A stretch of 37,186 bases of DNA, taken from contig CASEQJ010000019.1 in the NCBI GenBank assembly GCA_949290055.1, forward strand, positions 1 to 37,186. Direction: 5' to 3'. Origin of the DNA: an uncultured Olsenella sp. Lineage in GTDB: Bacteria; Actinomycetota; Coriobacteriia; Coriobacteriales; Atopobiaceae. The position numbers and the translations under genes are program-made. Under the pieces are notes generated by a model that did not search any database, was not told where the DNA came from, and saw nothing but the letters and a program-made list of their open reading frames with translations. Positions 15,871-22,019 of the stretch are shown here, piece by piece (positions within the stretch are counted from its first letter, which is position 1; the number at the start of each line of letters is the position of its first letter).

Positions 15871-15899
15871 GCCTAAAAGGGGCCTGGCCCCTTTTAGGC
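15871..15899. repeat. Palindrome overlapping the sortase stop codon
   Basis: Fourteen-base arms (GCCTAAAAGGGGCC with GGCCCCTTTTAGGC) flank a single T. The sortase stop (15894-15896) lies in the right arm, and the purF start is 18 bases from the left arm. It shares the AAnnGGGG core with the palindromes at 1451 and 14350. Confidence 0.75.
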
Positions 15900-16937
15900 A
15901 CCCTCAGTGGGCTTGGGGGCGCAGACAAGCAGAGTGCGCCCGTTGTCGCCGTAGTCATAGTTGCAGGTGCACAGCGTCAGGACGTGGCTCGTCTGCCCAA
16001 TGAGCGTCTCGGCGTCCGCGCTCTTTGAGACCGCCTTGCCCAAGAGCTCGCTCAGGTACGTGCGGAGCACGTCCTCCGACTCAAAGTTGAACTGGCGCGC
16101 GTTGGGGTCGTCGGCCTCCGTCTTGTACACCAGCAGCGGCGTGAGCTCGTAGGTCGCCTCCTCCGTCACGTACCAGATCGTCGAGACGCCGTCGAACATC
16201 TCCTGATTCACCATGTCGGAGACGGCCTTGAACATGGAGCCGTTGAGCATGTGGTGGCCGTAGATCAGCGTCTGGCCGTCGACCATGCCCGGCGCGGTGT
16301 TCTCGTAGTCCATGAAGATCAGGCCGCCCACGGAGTAGTTGCCGTTGACGCCCGAGCGCAGGTAGGTCTCGTTGGTCTCGCCCTGGTAGACCGGGAAGTT
16401 GACCACGGTGCCGGGAATCTGGATCCAGCCCACCACGTCGGGGTTGACCGCCTTCAGGCCCTCCCAGTCGACCTGCGGGGGCGTGGTGCCGTTGTCGGAA
16501 ACGTCGGCGTAGGCAGCGAGCTCCTCGTTGAGCTCGTCCTGCTGGTGGTAGTTCCACTGGTTGTAGATCCACATGCCCGCCGCCGTGGCGATAAGGGCAA
16601 TGCCCACCACAAAGAGCACCGCGGACAGAATGCGGCCGACGCGCTTCTTGGGGTCGCGGCTCCTGCGGCCGGAGAGGTCGTAGGGATCCGTCTCGGCAAA
16701 GTGCGCGCGCCTGCGGCGACCGTCGACGGGCGCCCCGGAGACAACGGGAATGTAGTGCGCGCTCTCGCTGCGCGGGGTGTCGGCCGCGTGGGGGTTTCCC
16801 TCCGGCGCATGGTAGGACTCGTCGCCGCCGCGCCGCGTGGTGAGGCGCGTGCGCGGGTTGCCCCCGACGCGCCGCGCGGGCGCGCTGTGACGACCGCGCT
16901 TGCCGTTGTCCTCCGGCTGCTTGAAGTGCGAAGCCAT
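15894..16937 (-). CDS. Class B sortase
   Basis: This 347-residue transpeptidase cleaves a sorting signal and links the protein to peptidoglycan. A basic cytoplasmic N-tail of about 100 residues precedes one membrane segment (about 101-125). The class B catalytic domain has DVVGWIQIPGT, the active His in YGHHM (228/229), the TLCTC motif (321-325) with nucleophile C325, and R334 in GRTLLVC. The long N-tail is unusual; most class B sortases have a short one. ATG at 16937 follows GGAGG, with a TTG codon directly before it. The gene sits between purE (27-base gap) and purF (40-base gap), on the same strand. The giant adhesin at 24274-36012 is the only clear sortase substrate in the window. Confidence 0.9.
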   Translation of the reverse strand: MASHFKQPEDNGKRGRHSAPARRVGGNPRTRLTTRRGGDESYHAPEGNPHAADTPRSESAHYIPVVSGAPVDGRRRRAHFAETDPYDLSGRRSRDPKKRVGRILSAVLFVVGIALIATAAGMWIYNQWNYHQQDELNEELAAYADVSDNGTTPPQVDWEGLKAVNPDVVGWIQIPGTVVNFPVYQGETNETYLRSGVNGNYSVGGLIFMDYENTAPGMVDGQTLIYGHHMLNGSMFKAVSDMVNQEMFDGVSTIWYVTEEATYELTPLLVYKTEADDPNARQFNFESEDVLRTYLSELLGKAVSKSADAETLIGQTSHVLTLCTCNYDYGDNGRTLLVCAPKPTEGA

Positions 16938-16964
16938 CAATCCTCCTCGCTCGGACCGATTGCT

Positions 16965-17426
16965 CTAGGCCTCCGCCATGTGACGCTTGAACTCCACGAT
17001 CTTCTCGCGGTACTCGGGCATGGTGGCACCGAGAATCTGCGTCGCGTAAATCGCCGCGTTCTTGGCACCGTTGATCGCGACGCAGGCCACAGGCACGCCG
17101 GACGGCATCTGCACCATGGAGAGCAGCGAGTCCATGCCGCCGAGGTCGGACGTCTTCATGGGGACGCCAATAATGGGCAGCGGGGTGAACGCGGCCACCA
17201 CGCCGCCGAGGTGCGCGGCCTTGCCGGCCGCCGCAATGATCACCTTGAGCCCGCGCTCGGCCGCCGTGCCGGCCCACTCGTGGACCTTGTCGGGGTTGCG
17301 GTGCGCGCTGGCAATGACCAGCTCGTACGGCACGCCCAGCTCCTCGAGCTGCTTGGTGCACGCCTCCATCGTCGGCAGGTCGGACTTCGAACCCATAATG
17401 ATTCCCACGAGCGGCTGGTCTGCCAT
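16965..17426 (-). CDS. purE: N5-carboxyaminoimidazole ribonucleotide mutase PurE (class I)
   Basis: This 153-residue protein is a class I PurE, converting N5-CAIR to CAIR. It shows the phosphate-binding MGSKSDLPTM start, the SAHRNP loop with the catalytic His, AAAGKAAHLGG, PIIGVPM and the VAINGAKNAA stretch. ATG at 17426 is preferred because GGAGGAG precedes it; a longer reading would add eight residues and include the ribosome site. No purK is present in the window. It heads the transcript purE-sortase-purF-purM, with a TATACT promoter element about 35 bases upstream of the start. Confidence 0.95.
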   Translation of the reverse strand: MADQPLVGIIMGSKSDLPTMEACTKQLEELGVPYELVIASAHRNPDKVHEWAGTAAERGLKVIIAAAGKAAHLGGVVAAFTPLPIIGVPMKTSDLGGMDSLLSMVQMPSGVPVACVAINGAKNAAIYATQILGATMPEYREKIVEFKRHMAEA

Positions 17427-17460
17427 GTTGCTCCTCCTCCGTGTTTGCATACGCCTCTCC

Positions 17461-17488
17461 AGTATAGGGACAAAGCGGGCGAGAAGAA
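17461..17488 (-). promoter_or_regulatory. Candidate purE promoter
   Basis: On the minus strand TATACT (17461-17466) is a near-consensus -10. TTCTCGCC (17478-17485) lies 11 bases upstream and a possible weak -35, TTCTTC, overlaps it. Distance from -10 to the purE ATG is about 35 bases. Confidence 0.55.
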
Positions 17489-17492
17489 CCTC

Positions 17493-17822
17493 CTACTTGC
17501 GCTCCTCCACGGAAACCCGCGTCACCCCCAGGCGGACGTCGCGCTCCTGCTCCTCGCGCAGCCGCTCCCAGATCCACGCTTTGACGAGCGACTGGCGCCC
17601 TATGCCAATACGCGCTGCATACGCGTCGAGAGCGCCGACCATGTCTGCCGGAAAGTCCACGTTCACTTTGCGGTAGGTGCGAACCTCCTTGACCACGTCC
17701 GGCTGCCTGAGCTCCCCGTGCTCAAAGTCAAAGTACTTCCGCATGTCCTCCCCGCGGTCAAACGCCTCGTCAATCTCCTCCGCCGTCGCACCCGTCGCCA
17801 TGTCGGCGTTTTCGGTACTCAT
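17493..17822 (-). CDS. brnA: BrnA-family antitoxin
   Basis: This 109-residue protein has a variable acidic N-terminus (1-45) and a C-terminal ribbon-helix-helix region. That region has strand KVNVDFP, helix ADMVGALDAYAARIG, a turn at IGRQSL and helix VKAWIWERLREEQ. BrnA antitoxins neutralise BrnT and repress their own promoter. The ATG follows GGGAGG and lies inside the end of brnT, which overlaps it by 53 bases, so the two are translationally coupled in toxin-first order, usual for brnTA. The last third is charged (EERDVR... SVEERK). Confidence rests on pairing with BrnT as much as on its own sequence. Confidence 0.85.
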   Translation of the reverse strand: MSTENADMATGATAEEIDEAFDRGEDMRKYFDFEHGELRQPDVVKEVRTYRKVNVDFPADMVGALDAYAARIGIGRQSLVKAWIWERLREEQERDVRLGVTRVSVEERK

Positions 17823-18078
17823 GGAGCGCCTCCCTTTCGTAGTCCCTGGCCCGTCGCACGGAGATAATCCGTATGGTGTCCCCTCGGTGCGTCACGACCG
17901 CCGTCCAGATCCATCCCCCGATTTCCCCTATTACCAAGTTTCTGCTGGCGTCGTTTCCGGGACGGGTCTCCAGCTCGAGGTAATCCCCGCTCCACAGCTC
18001 CAGCGCCGTCAGAAAGTCGATTCCGTGCTTCTCGACGTTGCGCCTCTCCTTGTTTGGGTCCCAATCGAATTGAGCCAT
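17770..18078 (-). CDS. brnT: BrnT-family ribonuclease toxin
   Basis: This 102-residue protein matches the BrnT family: FDWDPNKERRNVEKHGIDF at the N-terminus, an ETRPGNDASRNLVIGE middle, and TIRIISVRRARDYEREALHEY near the C-terminus. BrnT is a RelE-like endoribonuclease that arrests translation. The core ends about residue 90; the last dozen residues (RRHGDGCDGGGD) are a low-complexity tail created by the overlap with brnA and may be dispensable. The ATG follows GGGAGGAG. A strong promoter with an embedded inverted repeat lies directly upstream. Confidence 0.9.
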   Translation of the reverse strand: MAQFDWDPNKERRNVEKHGIDFLTALELWSGDYLELETRPGNDASRNLVIGEIGGWIWTAVVTHRGDTIRIISVRRARDYEREALHEYRKRRHGDGCDGGGD

Positions 18079-18089
18079 CGCTCCTCCCT

Positions 18090-18124
18090 AGTATAGGTAT
18101 TGAATCTGTATTGTTTCAATACCT
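18090..18124 (-). promoter_or_regulatory. brnTA promoter with embedded operator
   Basis: On the minus strand TTGAAA (18114-18119) and TATACT (18090-18095) are separated by 18 bases, about 12 bases before the brnT start region. A 10-bp perfect inverted repeat (AGGTATTGAA at 18095-18104, TTCAATACCT at 18115-18124) brackets the spacer and touches both promoter boxes. Half-sites lie 20 bp apart, two helical turns. This fits autorepression by a BrnA/BrnT complex. Confidence 0.75.
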
Positions 18125-18359
18125 AAAAGAGCGGTCTTCGCCTGACGAGAAGAGCGTAGCGGCAGCAGCTTGCACGAATCTGACGCTGGCTCGCCGCGCG
18201 CGAGCACGAGGCTCTCACGTCGCTGTCACACCGCAGGTGGGAGGCGCCGCTTGCGCGCGCCATGAAAACGGAGCGTTACGCGGCTCCACGAAAGGCGCAA
18301 AAGGGCTATGCTGTGCCCTTGTACGCTGGTCCATCAGTCCGCGGACAAAGGAGAATCCC

Positions 18360-19241
18360 ATGAACAACGCCAGCAATCTGTACCTCTACCAGCGCGAGGG
18401 CGGCTATCTGCCGCGTGTCGCGGCCGTTCACGACCTGTGCGGCTACGGCAAGTGCTCGCTCGGGGTGGCCATTCCCGTGCTCTCCGCCGCCGGCATAGAC
18501 GTGTGCCCCGTCCCCACGTCGCTCTTCTCGGCCCACACGCGCTTCCCCAAGTTCTACATGCACGACACCACGCCCATGCTCACCGACTACCTCGACGCCT
18601 GGCACGAGGAGGGCATCGAGCTCGACGGCGTCTACTCCGGCTTTCTGGGCTCCGCCGAGCAGGTCGACGCGATCCTGCGCCTCTACCGCGAGTACCCGGA
18701 CGCGCTGCGCCTGGTCGACCCGGTCATGGGCGACGGCGGCGCGAAGTACCCCACCTACACCGACGAAATGTGCGAGGCCATGAAGGGGCTGGTGGACGGC
18801 GCGGACGTCCTCACGCCCAACCTCACCGAGGCCTCAATACTCACCGGAATCCCCTACGAGAGCCAGGACGTCGACGAGGCCTACGTGCGCCGCGTGACCG
18901 ACGCGCTTCTTGGCATGGGCGCGAAGTCGGTGGTCCTCAAGGGCGTGGTCCACGAGGGCGAGCAGGTCATTCGCAACTACGTGGCGGTGGCGGGCGGAGA
19001 CGGCACCCCGGAGGAGGTCTTTGGCGAGCTTCTCCCCTACATGCTGCACGGCACGGGCGACCTGTTCGCGTCGGGTCTGGTGGCGGCCGTCTACGCCGGC
19101 AGGAGCCTGCTCGACGCCGTGCGCTTTGCCAGCGAGCTCGTGCGCCATGCCATGCAGATCACGCCCGAGCAGCCCGACTACCAGGTGCGCGGCGTGAGCT
19201 TTGAGAGCGTGCTCGGGGACGTGACGGCGCTTCTCGGCTAG
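18360..19241 (+). CDS. Pyridoxamine/pyridoxal kinase (PfkB/ribokinase-like)
   Basis: This 293-residue enzyme phosphorylates vitamin B6 vitamers to PLP precursors. It shows the N-terminal HDLCGYGKCSLGVAIPVLSA, SAHTRFPKF in the substrate region, VDPVMGDGG and TPNLTEASILTG. HGTGDLFASGLVAA carries the anion hole and catalytic Asp. The ATG follows AAAGGAG. TATGCT at 18307 is a possible -10, without a clear -35. It is transcribed away from brnTA, and its TAG stop shares the four bases CTAG with the stop of the convergent zinc-ribbon gene. Confidence 0.92.
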   Translation: MNNASNLYLYQREGGYLPRVAAVHDLCGYGKCSLGVAIPVLSAAGIDVCPVPTSLFSAHTRFPKFYMHDTTPMLTDYLDAWHEEGIELDGVYSGFLGSAEQVDAILRLYREYPDALRLVDPVMGDGGAKYPTYTDEMCEAMKGLVDGADVLTPNLTEASILTGIPYESQDVDEAYVRRVTDALLGMGAKSVVLKGVVHEGEQVIRNYVAVAGGDGTPEEVFGELLPYMLHGTGDLFASGLVAAVYAGRSLLDAVRFASELVRHAMQITPEQPDYQVRGVSFESVLGDVTALLG

Positions 19242-20833
19242 AGGCAGAAGCCGGGGACGATGTCGTACTCGTAGATCGGGTTGCGGCCGGAGCGCGGCGA
19301 GCCATTGGGCGTCACGGTGCTCTGCCAGGCCAAATCGGACGTCACGGTGCGCAGCCACCAGTAGTCCTCGCTGGCGGCGAGGTACGTCGACTCCCCGTGC
19401 ACGCCCATGTCCGAGAAGAACCGGTACTGGGCGCCCTCGTCAAAGCGGCAGTAGTCTGTCCCAATAAGCTCGGAGCACGCGAGCAGCCACATGCTGTCCG
19501 ACGTCTCGCGCAGCGAGCCGTCGCCGGCGGTGCTGGTCTTGGTCACCGGGACAATGAGGTCGGCGAGGCCCTCGGGCAGCTCGCCCATGAGGCTCTGGTT
19601 CAGCCAGGACCGAACGGGCGAGCTCTCCCAGGAGCCCACCTCGCCGGACGGGTTGAACGCCTGCCTGCCGACGGGGGCGCGCGCCACGAACGTGACTCCC
19701 GCGACGCCCGAGCCGTCCGCCTTCTGGTCGTGGCGAATGCCGGCGACGATGACGGGGACGGTGGTCCCGTCGGCGAGCTCGAGGTCCTTGGTCTGGGTCC
19801 CGTCGAGCGAACCGTCGGCGGCGCAGAGGTTGTACTCGGCGGCGATCTTGACGCCCTCGTCGTCAGAGGGCGCCTCGGCGATCAGCGCCGAGATCTTGGA
19901 GAGCTCCTCCCAGGAGTATTCGGCCACGGTGGCGCGGGCCTCGGGCTTCGCGGCCTCCGCCGCCTCCGCGGCCGCCGCGTCCTCCTCGGTCGGAAGCGGG
20001 TCTATGCTGCCGTCCGAGGGCGGCTCCACCACGGGAACGTCCTCGTCGGGCAGGGCGAACGGACCGATCCAGCTCGTTCCCAGGCCAATGAGCACCGTCA
20101 GGACGAGAAGCGCCACGACGACGATGCCGCCGGCGAGCGCCGCGGGGTGGACGTGGCTGCCCTCGAAGTCGTCCGCGACGTTGCGGCAGCCCTCCTTGAG
20201 CTGGTCGCCCGCCGTGGCAAGCCCGCCCTTCGCCTTGCCGAGAAGAATGGTGGCGTTTGCCGCCGCGTCCTTCGCCGCGACGGCCGCGGCCTTCGCGGCG
20301 GCCTTGGCAGCCTCGACCTTCTCCGCGGCGGTCTCAGCGCCATCGCCCTGCTCGGACTCGGGCTCTTGCGCTTCGTCCTTCCCGGACGTTTCGTCCTTCT
20401 CGGGCTCCTGCGCCTCGTCCTGCTCGGGCTCGGGCGCCTCGTCCTTCTCGGGCGCCTGCGCCTCTTCCTTCTCGACCTCGGGCTCGGCCGCTGGCTCGGT
20501 CTCGGACACAACCTCGACCGCCGCCTCCTCCTTCGCGGGCTCCTCCTCAGCCGGGGGCTCGGGCGCCGGCGTCTCGACGACGGGCTCCTGGGGACGGATC
20601 GCAGGGAGGTTCGTGCGCAGGTCACCGCGGGCGGCGGCGCGCCGGGCGCGAGGCTCGAGCGAGTAGGCGCGCGGCGGCGGCGCGAGCGGCACGAGGGGCA
20701 CGGCGCCCGCCGCGAGCGGGTCGAGCGGCTCCTCGAGGCGCCGTGGCACGGGGGCCTCGTCGACCGGGGCTCCGCAGACGTAGCAGAAACGAGCGCGCTC
20801 CGGCAGCTCCTCCCCGCACTTCTTGCACCTCAT
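19238..20833 (-). CDS. Zinc-ribbon, membrane-anchored protein with DUF6273-like C-terminus
   Basis: This 531-residue protein starts with a zinc ribbon (C3, C6, C17, C20). A Pro/Ala/Arg-rich stretch follows, then a long acidic low-complexity region of EPEKDEAQ-type repeats (about 90-170) and an alanine-rich helical stretch. One membrane segment lies near 240-265 and a second acidic linker leads to the C-terminal domain (about 330-531). That domain, with SWESSPVRSWLNQSLMGELP and YWWLR, resembles DUF6273, an extracellular domain of unknown function. The topology places the zinc ribbon in the cytoplasm and the DUF6273-like domain outside. ATG at 20833 follows GGGAGG. Its stop overlaps that of the convergent kinase gene. 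Confidence 0.75.
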   Translation of the reverse strand: MRCKKCGEELPERARFCYVCGAPVDEAPVPRRLEEPLDPLAAGAVPLVPLAPPPRAYSLEPRARRAAARGDLRTNLPAIRPQEPVVETPAPEPPAEEEPAKEEAAVEVVSETEPAAEPEVEKEEAQAPEKDEAPEPEQDEAQEPEKDETSGKDEAQEPESEQGDGAETAAEKVEAAKAAAKAAAVAAKDAAANATILLGKAKGGLATAGDQLKEGCRNVADDFEGSHVHPAALAGGIVVVALLVLTVLIGLGTSWIGPFALPDEDVPVVEPPSDGSIDPLPTEEDAAAAEAAEAAKPEARATVAEYSWEELSKISALIAEAPSDDEGVKIAAEYNLCAADGSLDGTQTKDLELADGTTVPVIVAGIRHDQKADGSGVAGVTFVARAPVGRQAFNPSGEVGSWESSPVRSWLNQSLMGELPEGLADLIVPVTKTSTAGDGSLRETSDSMWLLACSELIGTDYCRFDEGAQYRFFSDMGVHGESTYLAASEDYWWLRTVTSDLAWQSTVTPNGSPRSGRNPIYEYDIVPGFCL

Positions 20834-20864
20834 CAATTGCCTCCCTGATGTCGTATTCGTCAAC

Positions 20865-20887
20865 ACGGTACCATGTCAGGGCCCTGA
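20865..20887 (-). promoter_or_regulatory. Candidate promoter with 12-bp palindrome
   Basis: Upstream of the zinc-ribbon gene, TACCGT (20865-20870, minus strand) may be a -10 box. A perfect 12-bp palindrome, TCAGGGCCCTGA (20876-20887), lies five bases upstream where a -10/-35 spacer would be. It may be an operator. Confidence 0.35.
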
Positions 20888-20939
20888 ACGGGAGGCTCAG
20901 TTGTGTAATCGTTCCCCTGTTTTGGCTCCGCGGCGACGC

Positions 20940-21737
20940 CTAGCTCGCGCTGGTCGAGCGCACCGGGGTAAAGGAGGTCGTCACTTGGTCGCGCAGCTCC
21001 GCCTGGACTGTCTCGTCAATGCCGGTGATGGTACACGAGAAGTTGACCCCCGTGGCGGACTGCGTCTTCTGCCAGACGAACGTCATGAACGAGGTCACGT
21101 CGCCCGTGGGCTTCAGGAAGCCAAAGAAGCTTGACTGCTGCATGTGGCCGTCGGCGCCCACGTGCACGCTCACGTGATAGATCACGGTGTCTATGTCGGG
21201 GTTGAGCAGCGCGTTGACGGCGAGCGCGGTGGCCTGGACCTGTGAGGTGGAAAAGCACTCGAGCGCGCTTGACGAGCTCGAGTCCACGACGCTCACCTCA
21301 ATGGTCCCGGTGTTCTCGTCCGCCTCCTGGACGGTGAAGTCCTCAGGGAACTGCGTGAAGCCGTTGCCCCACTCCACGCCGCCGGAGAGGGCGTCGGCAA
21401 CGGTGCGCACGCTCGCGGTGTCGGCGAGGTGGGCCGTGTTGAGGCGCCGCACGACGCCAAAGGCGACCTGACCCGCAACGATCACGGCAAGAAACACCAG
21501 GACGAACGTCACCGTGGTGCGGGTTATGACCTTGCTGAGGTCGGAGCCCGAGGGGTCCTCGCCGGAGAGCGGGTCCACGTCGACCGAGACGCCCTTCTCG
21601 CGGCGGTGCGCACGCTGACGGCGCGCGCGCTCCTCGTCGGAGTGGCCGCTGTGGTCGACGGTCGAGAAGAGCTGCTCCGCCTCGTCGGCCGAGAGCGCGC
21701 CGCGCTGCCGGCGCGCGTCCGTGTGCCTCTTGAACAT
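20940..21737 (-). CDS. Hypothetical single-pass membrane protein
   Basis: I do not recognise this 265-residue protein. It has a charged cytoplasmic N-terminus (about 1-75, rich in Arg, His, Asp) and one membrane segment (about 78-100, TVTFVLVFLAVIVAGQVAFG). An extracytoplasmic domain follows with SALECFSTSQVQATALAVNALLN and IYHVSVHVG. The C-terminus is rich in Thr/Ser. The ATG follows GGGAGGGGAGG, with TATACT about 35 bases upstream. It lies directly upstream of the zinc-ribbon DUF6273-like gene on the same strand (106-base gap), and both are anchored proteins with outside domains, so they may work together. No catalytic motif is visible. Confidence 0.7.
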   Translation of the reverse strand: MFKRHTDARRQRGALSADEAEQLFSTVDHSGHSDEERARRQRAHRREKGVSVDVDPLSGEDPSGSDLSKVITRTTVTFVLVFLAVIVAGQVAFGVVRRLNTAHLADTASVRTVADALSGGVEWGNGFTQFPEDFTVQEADENTGTIEVSVVDSSSSSALECFSTSQVQATALAVNALLNPDIDTVIYHVSVHVGADGHMQQSSFFGFLKPTGDVTSFMTFVWQKTQSATGVNFSCTITGIDETVQAELRDQVTTSFTPVRSTSAS

Positions 21738-21770
21738 GCCCTCCCCTCCCGACAGGTGACTCGCTCCGCA

Positions 21771-21796
21771 AGTATACAGCGCCAACCTGGCGAGAA
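21771..21796 (-). promoter_or_regulatory. Candidate promoter of the membrane protein gene
   Basis: On the minus strand TATACT (21771-21776) lies 12 bases downstream of TTCTCGCC (21789-21796), about 34 bases before the ATG. The arrangement matches the purE and EF-G-like upstream regions. Confidence 0.5.
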
Positions 21797-21856
21797 GCGT
21801 CCCGGCGCAGGTCGCGGGAAACGTCCACAAGCGGCGCACGGGGCGGCAGGCGCCTC

Positions 21857-22018
21857 CGGTTCTAGGAAACGCGGCCCTTGTCGGCAGCGGTTCTAGGAAT
21901 CGCGGCTCTTATCGGCAGCCGTTCTAGGAAATCAGGAGCTTGTCATGGCCGCGTCTAGAAATGGCCGCCCAGCCGACAAGGGCGGCATTTTCTAGACGCC
22001 CGGCCGGCAAGAGTCCGC
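21857..22018. repeat. Array of 31-bp units with direct and inverted copies
   Basis: Three direct units start at 21857, 21888 and 21919 with an exact 31-bp period; units 1 and 2 differ at three positions, and unit 3 is more diverged. The consensus start is CGGTTCTAGGAA and the end CTTGTCGGCAG. A fourth partial direct unit (21950-21969) meets an inverted copy (21970-22000), and a second partial inverted copy (22001-22018) ends at the ABC exporter stop. The fourth and fifth units pair as a long hairpin with TCTAGA ends. Confidence 0.8.
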
Positions 22019-22019
22019 C

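Noticed and set aside
15854..15958. N-terminal extension of PurF starting inside the sortase gene
   Set aside because: It would translate a palindromic repeat and put 43 residues before the catalytic Cys; the TTG with GAGGGAG gives the normal short leader.
14345..17867. Two long plus-strand frames opposite purF, sortase, purE and brnA
   Set aside because: They are shadows of well-supported minus-strand genes, without start signals.
21857..22018. CRISPR-like array
   Set aside because: The 31-bp units abut with no spacers, later units are inverted, and no cas gene is present.
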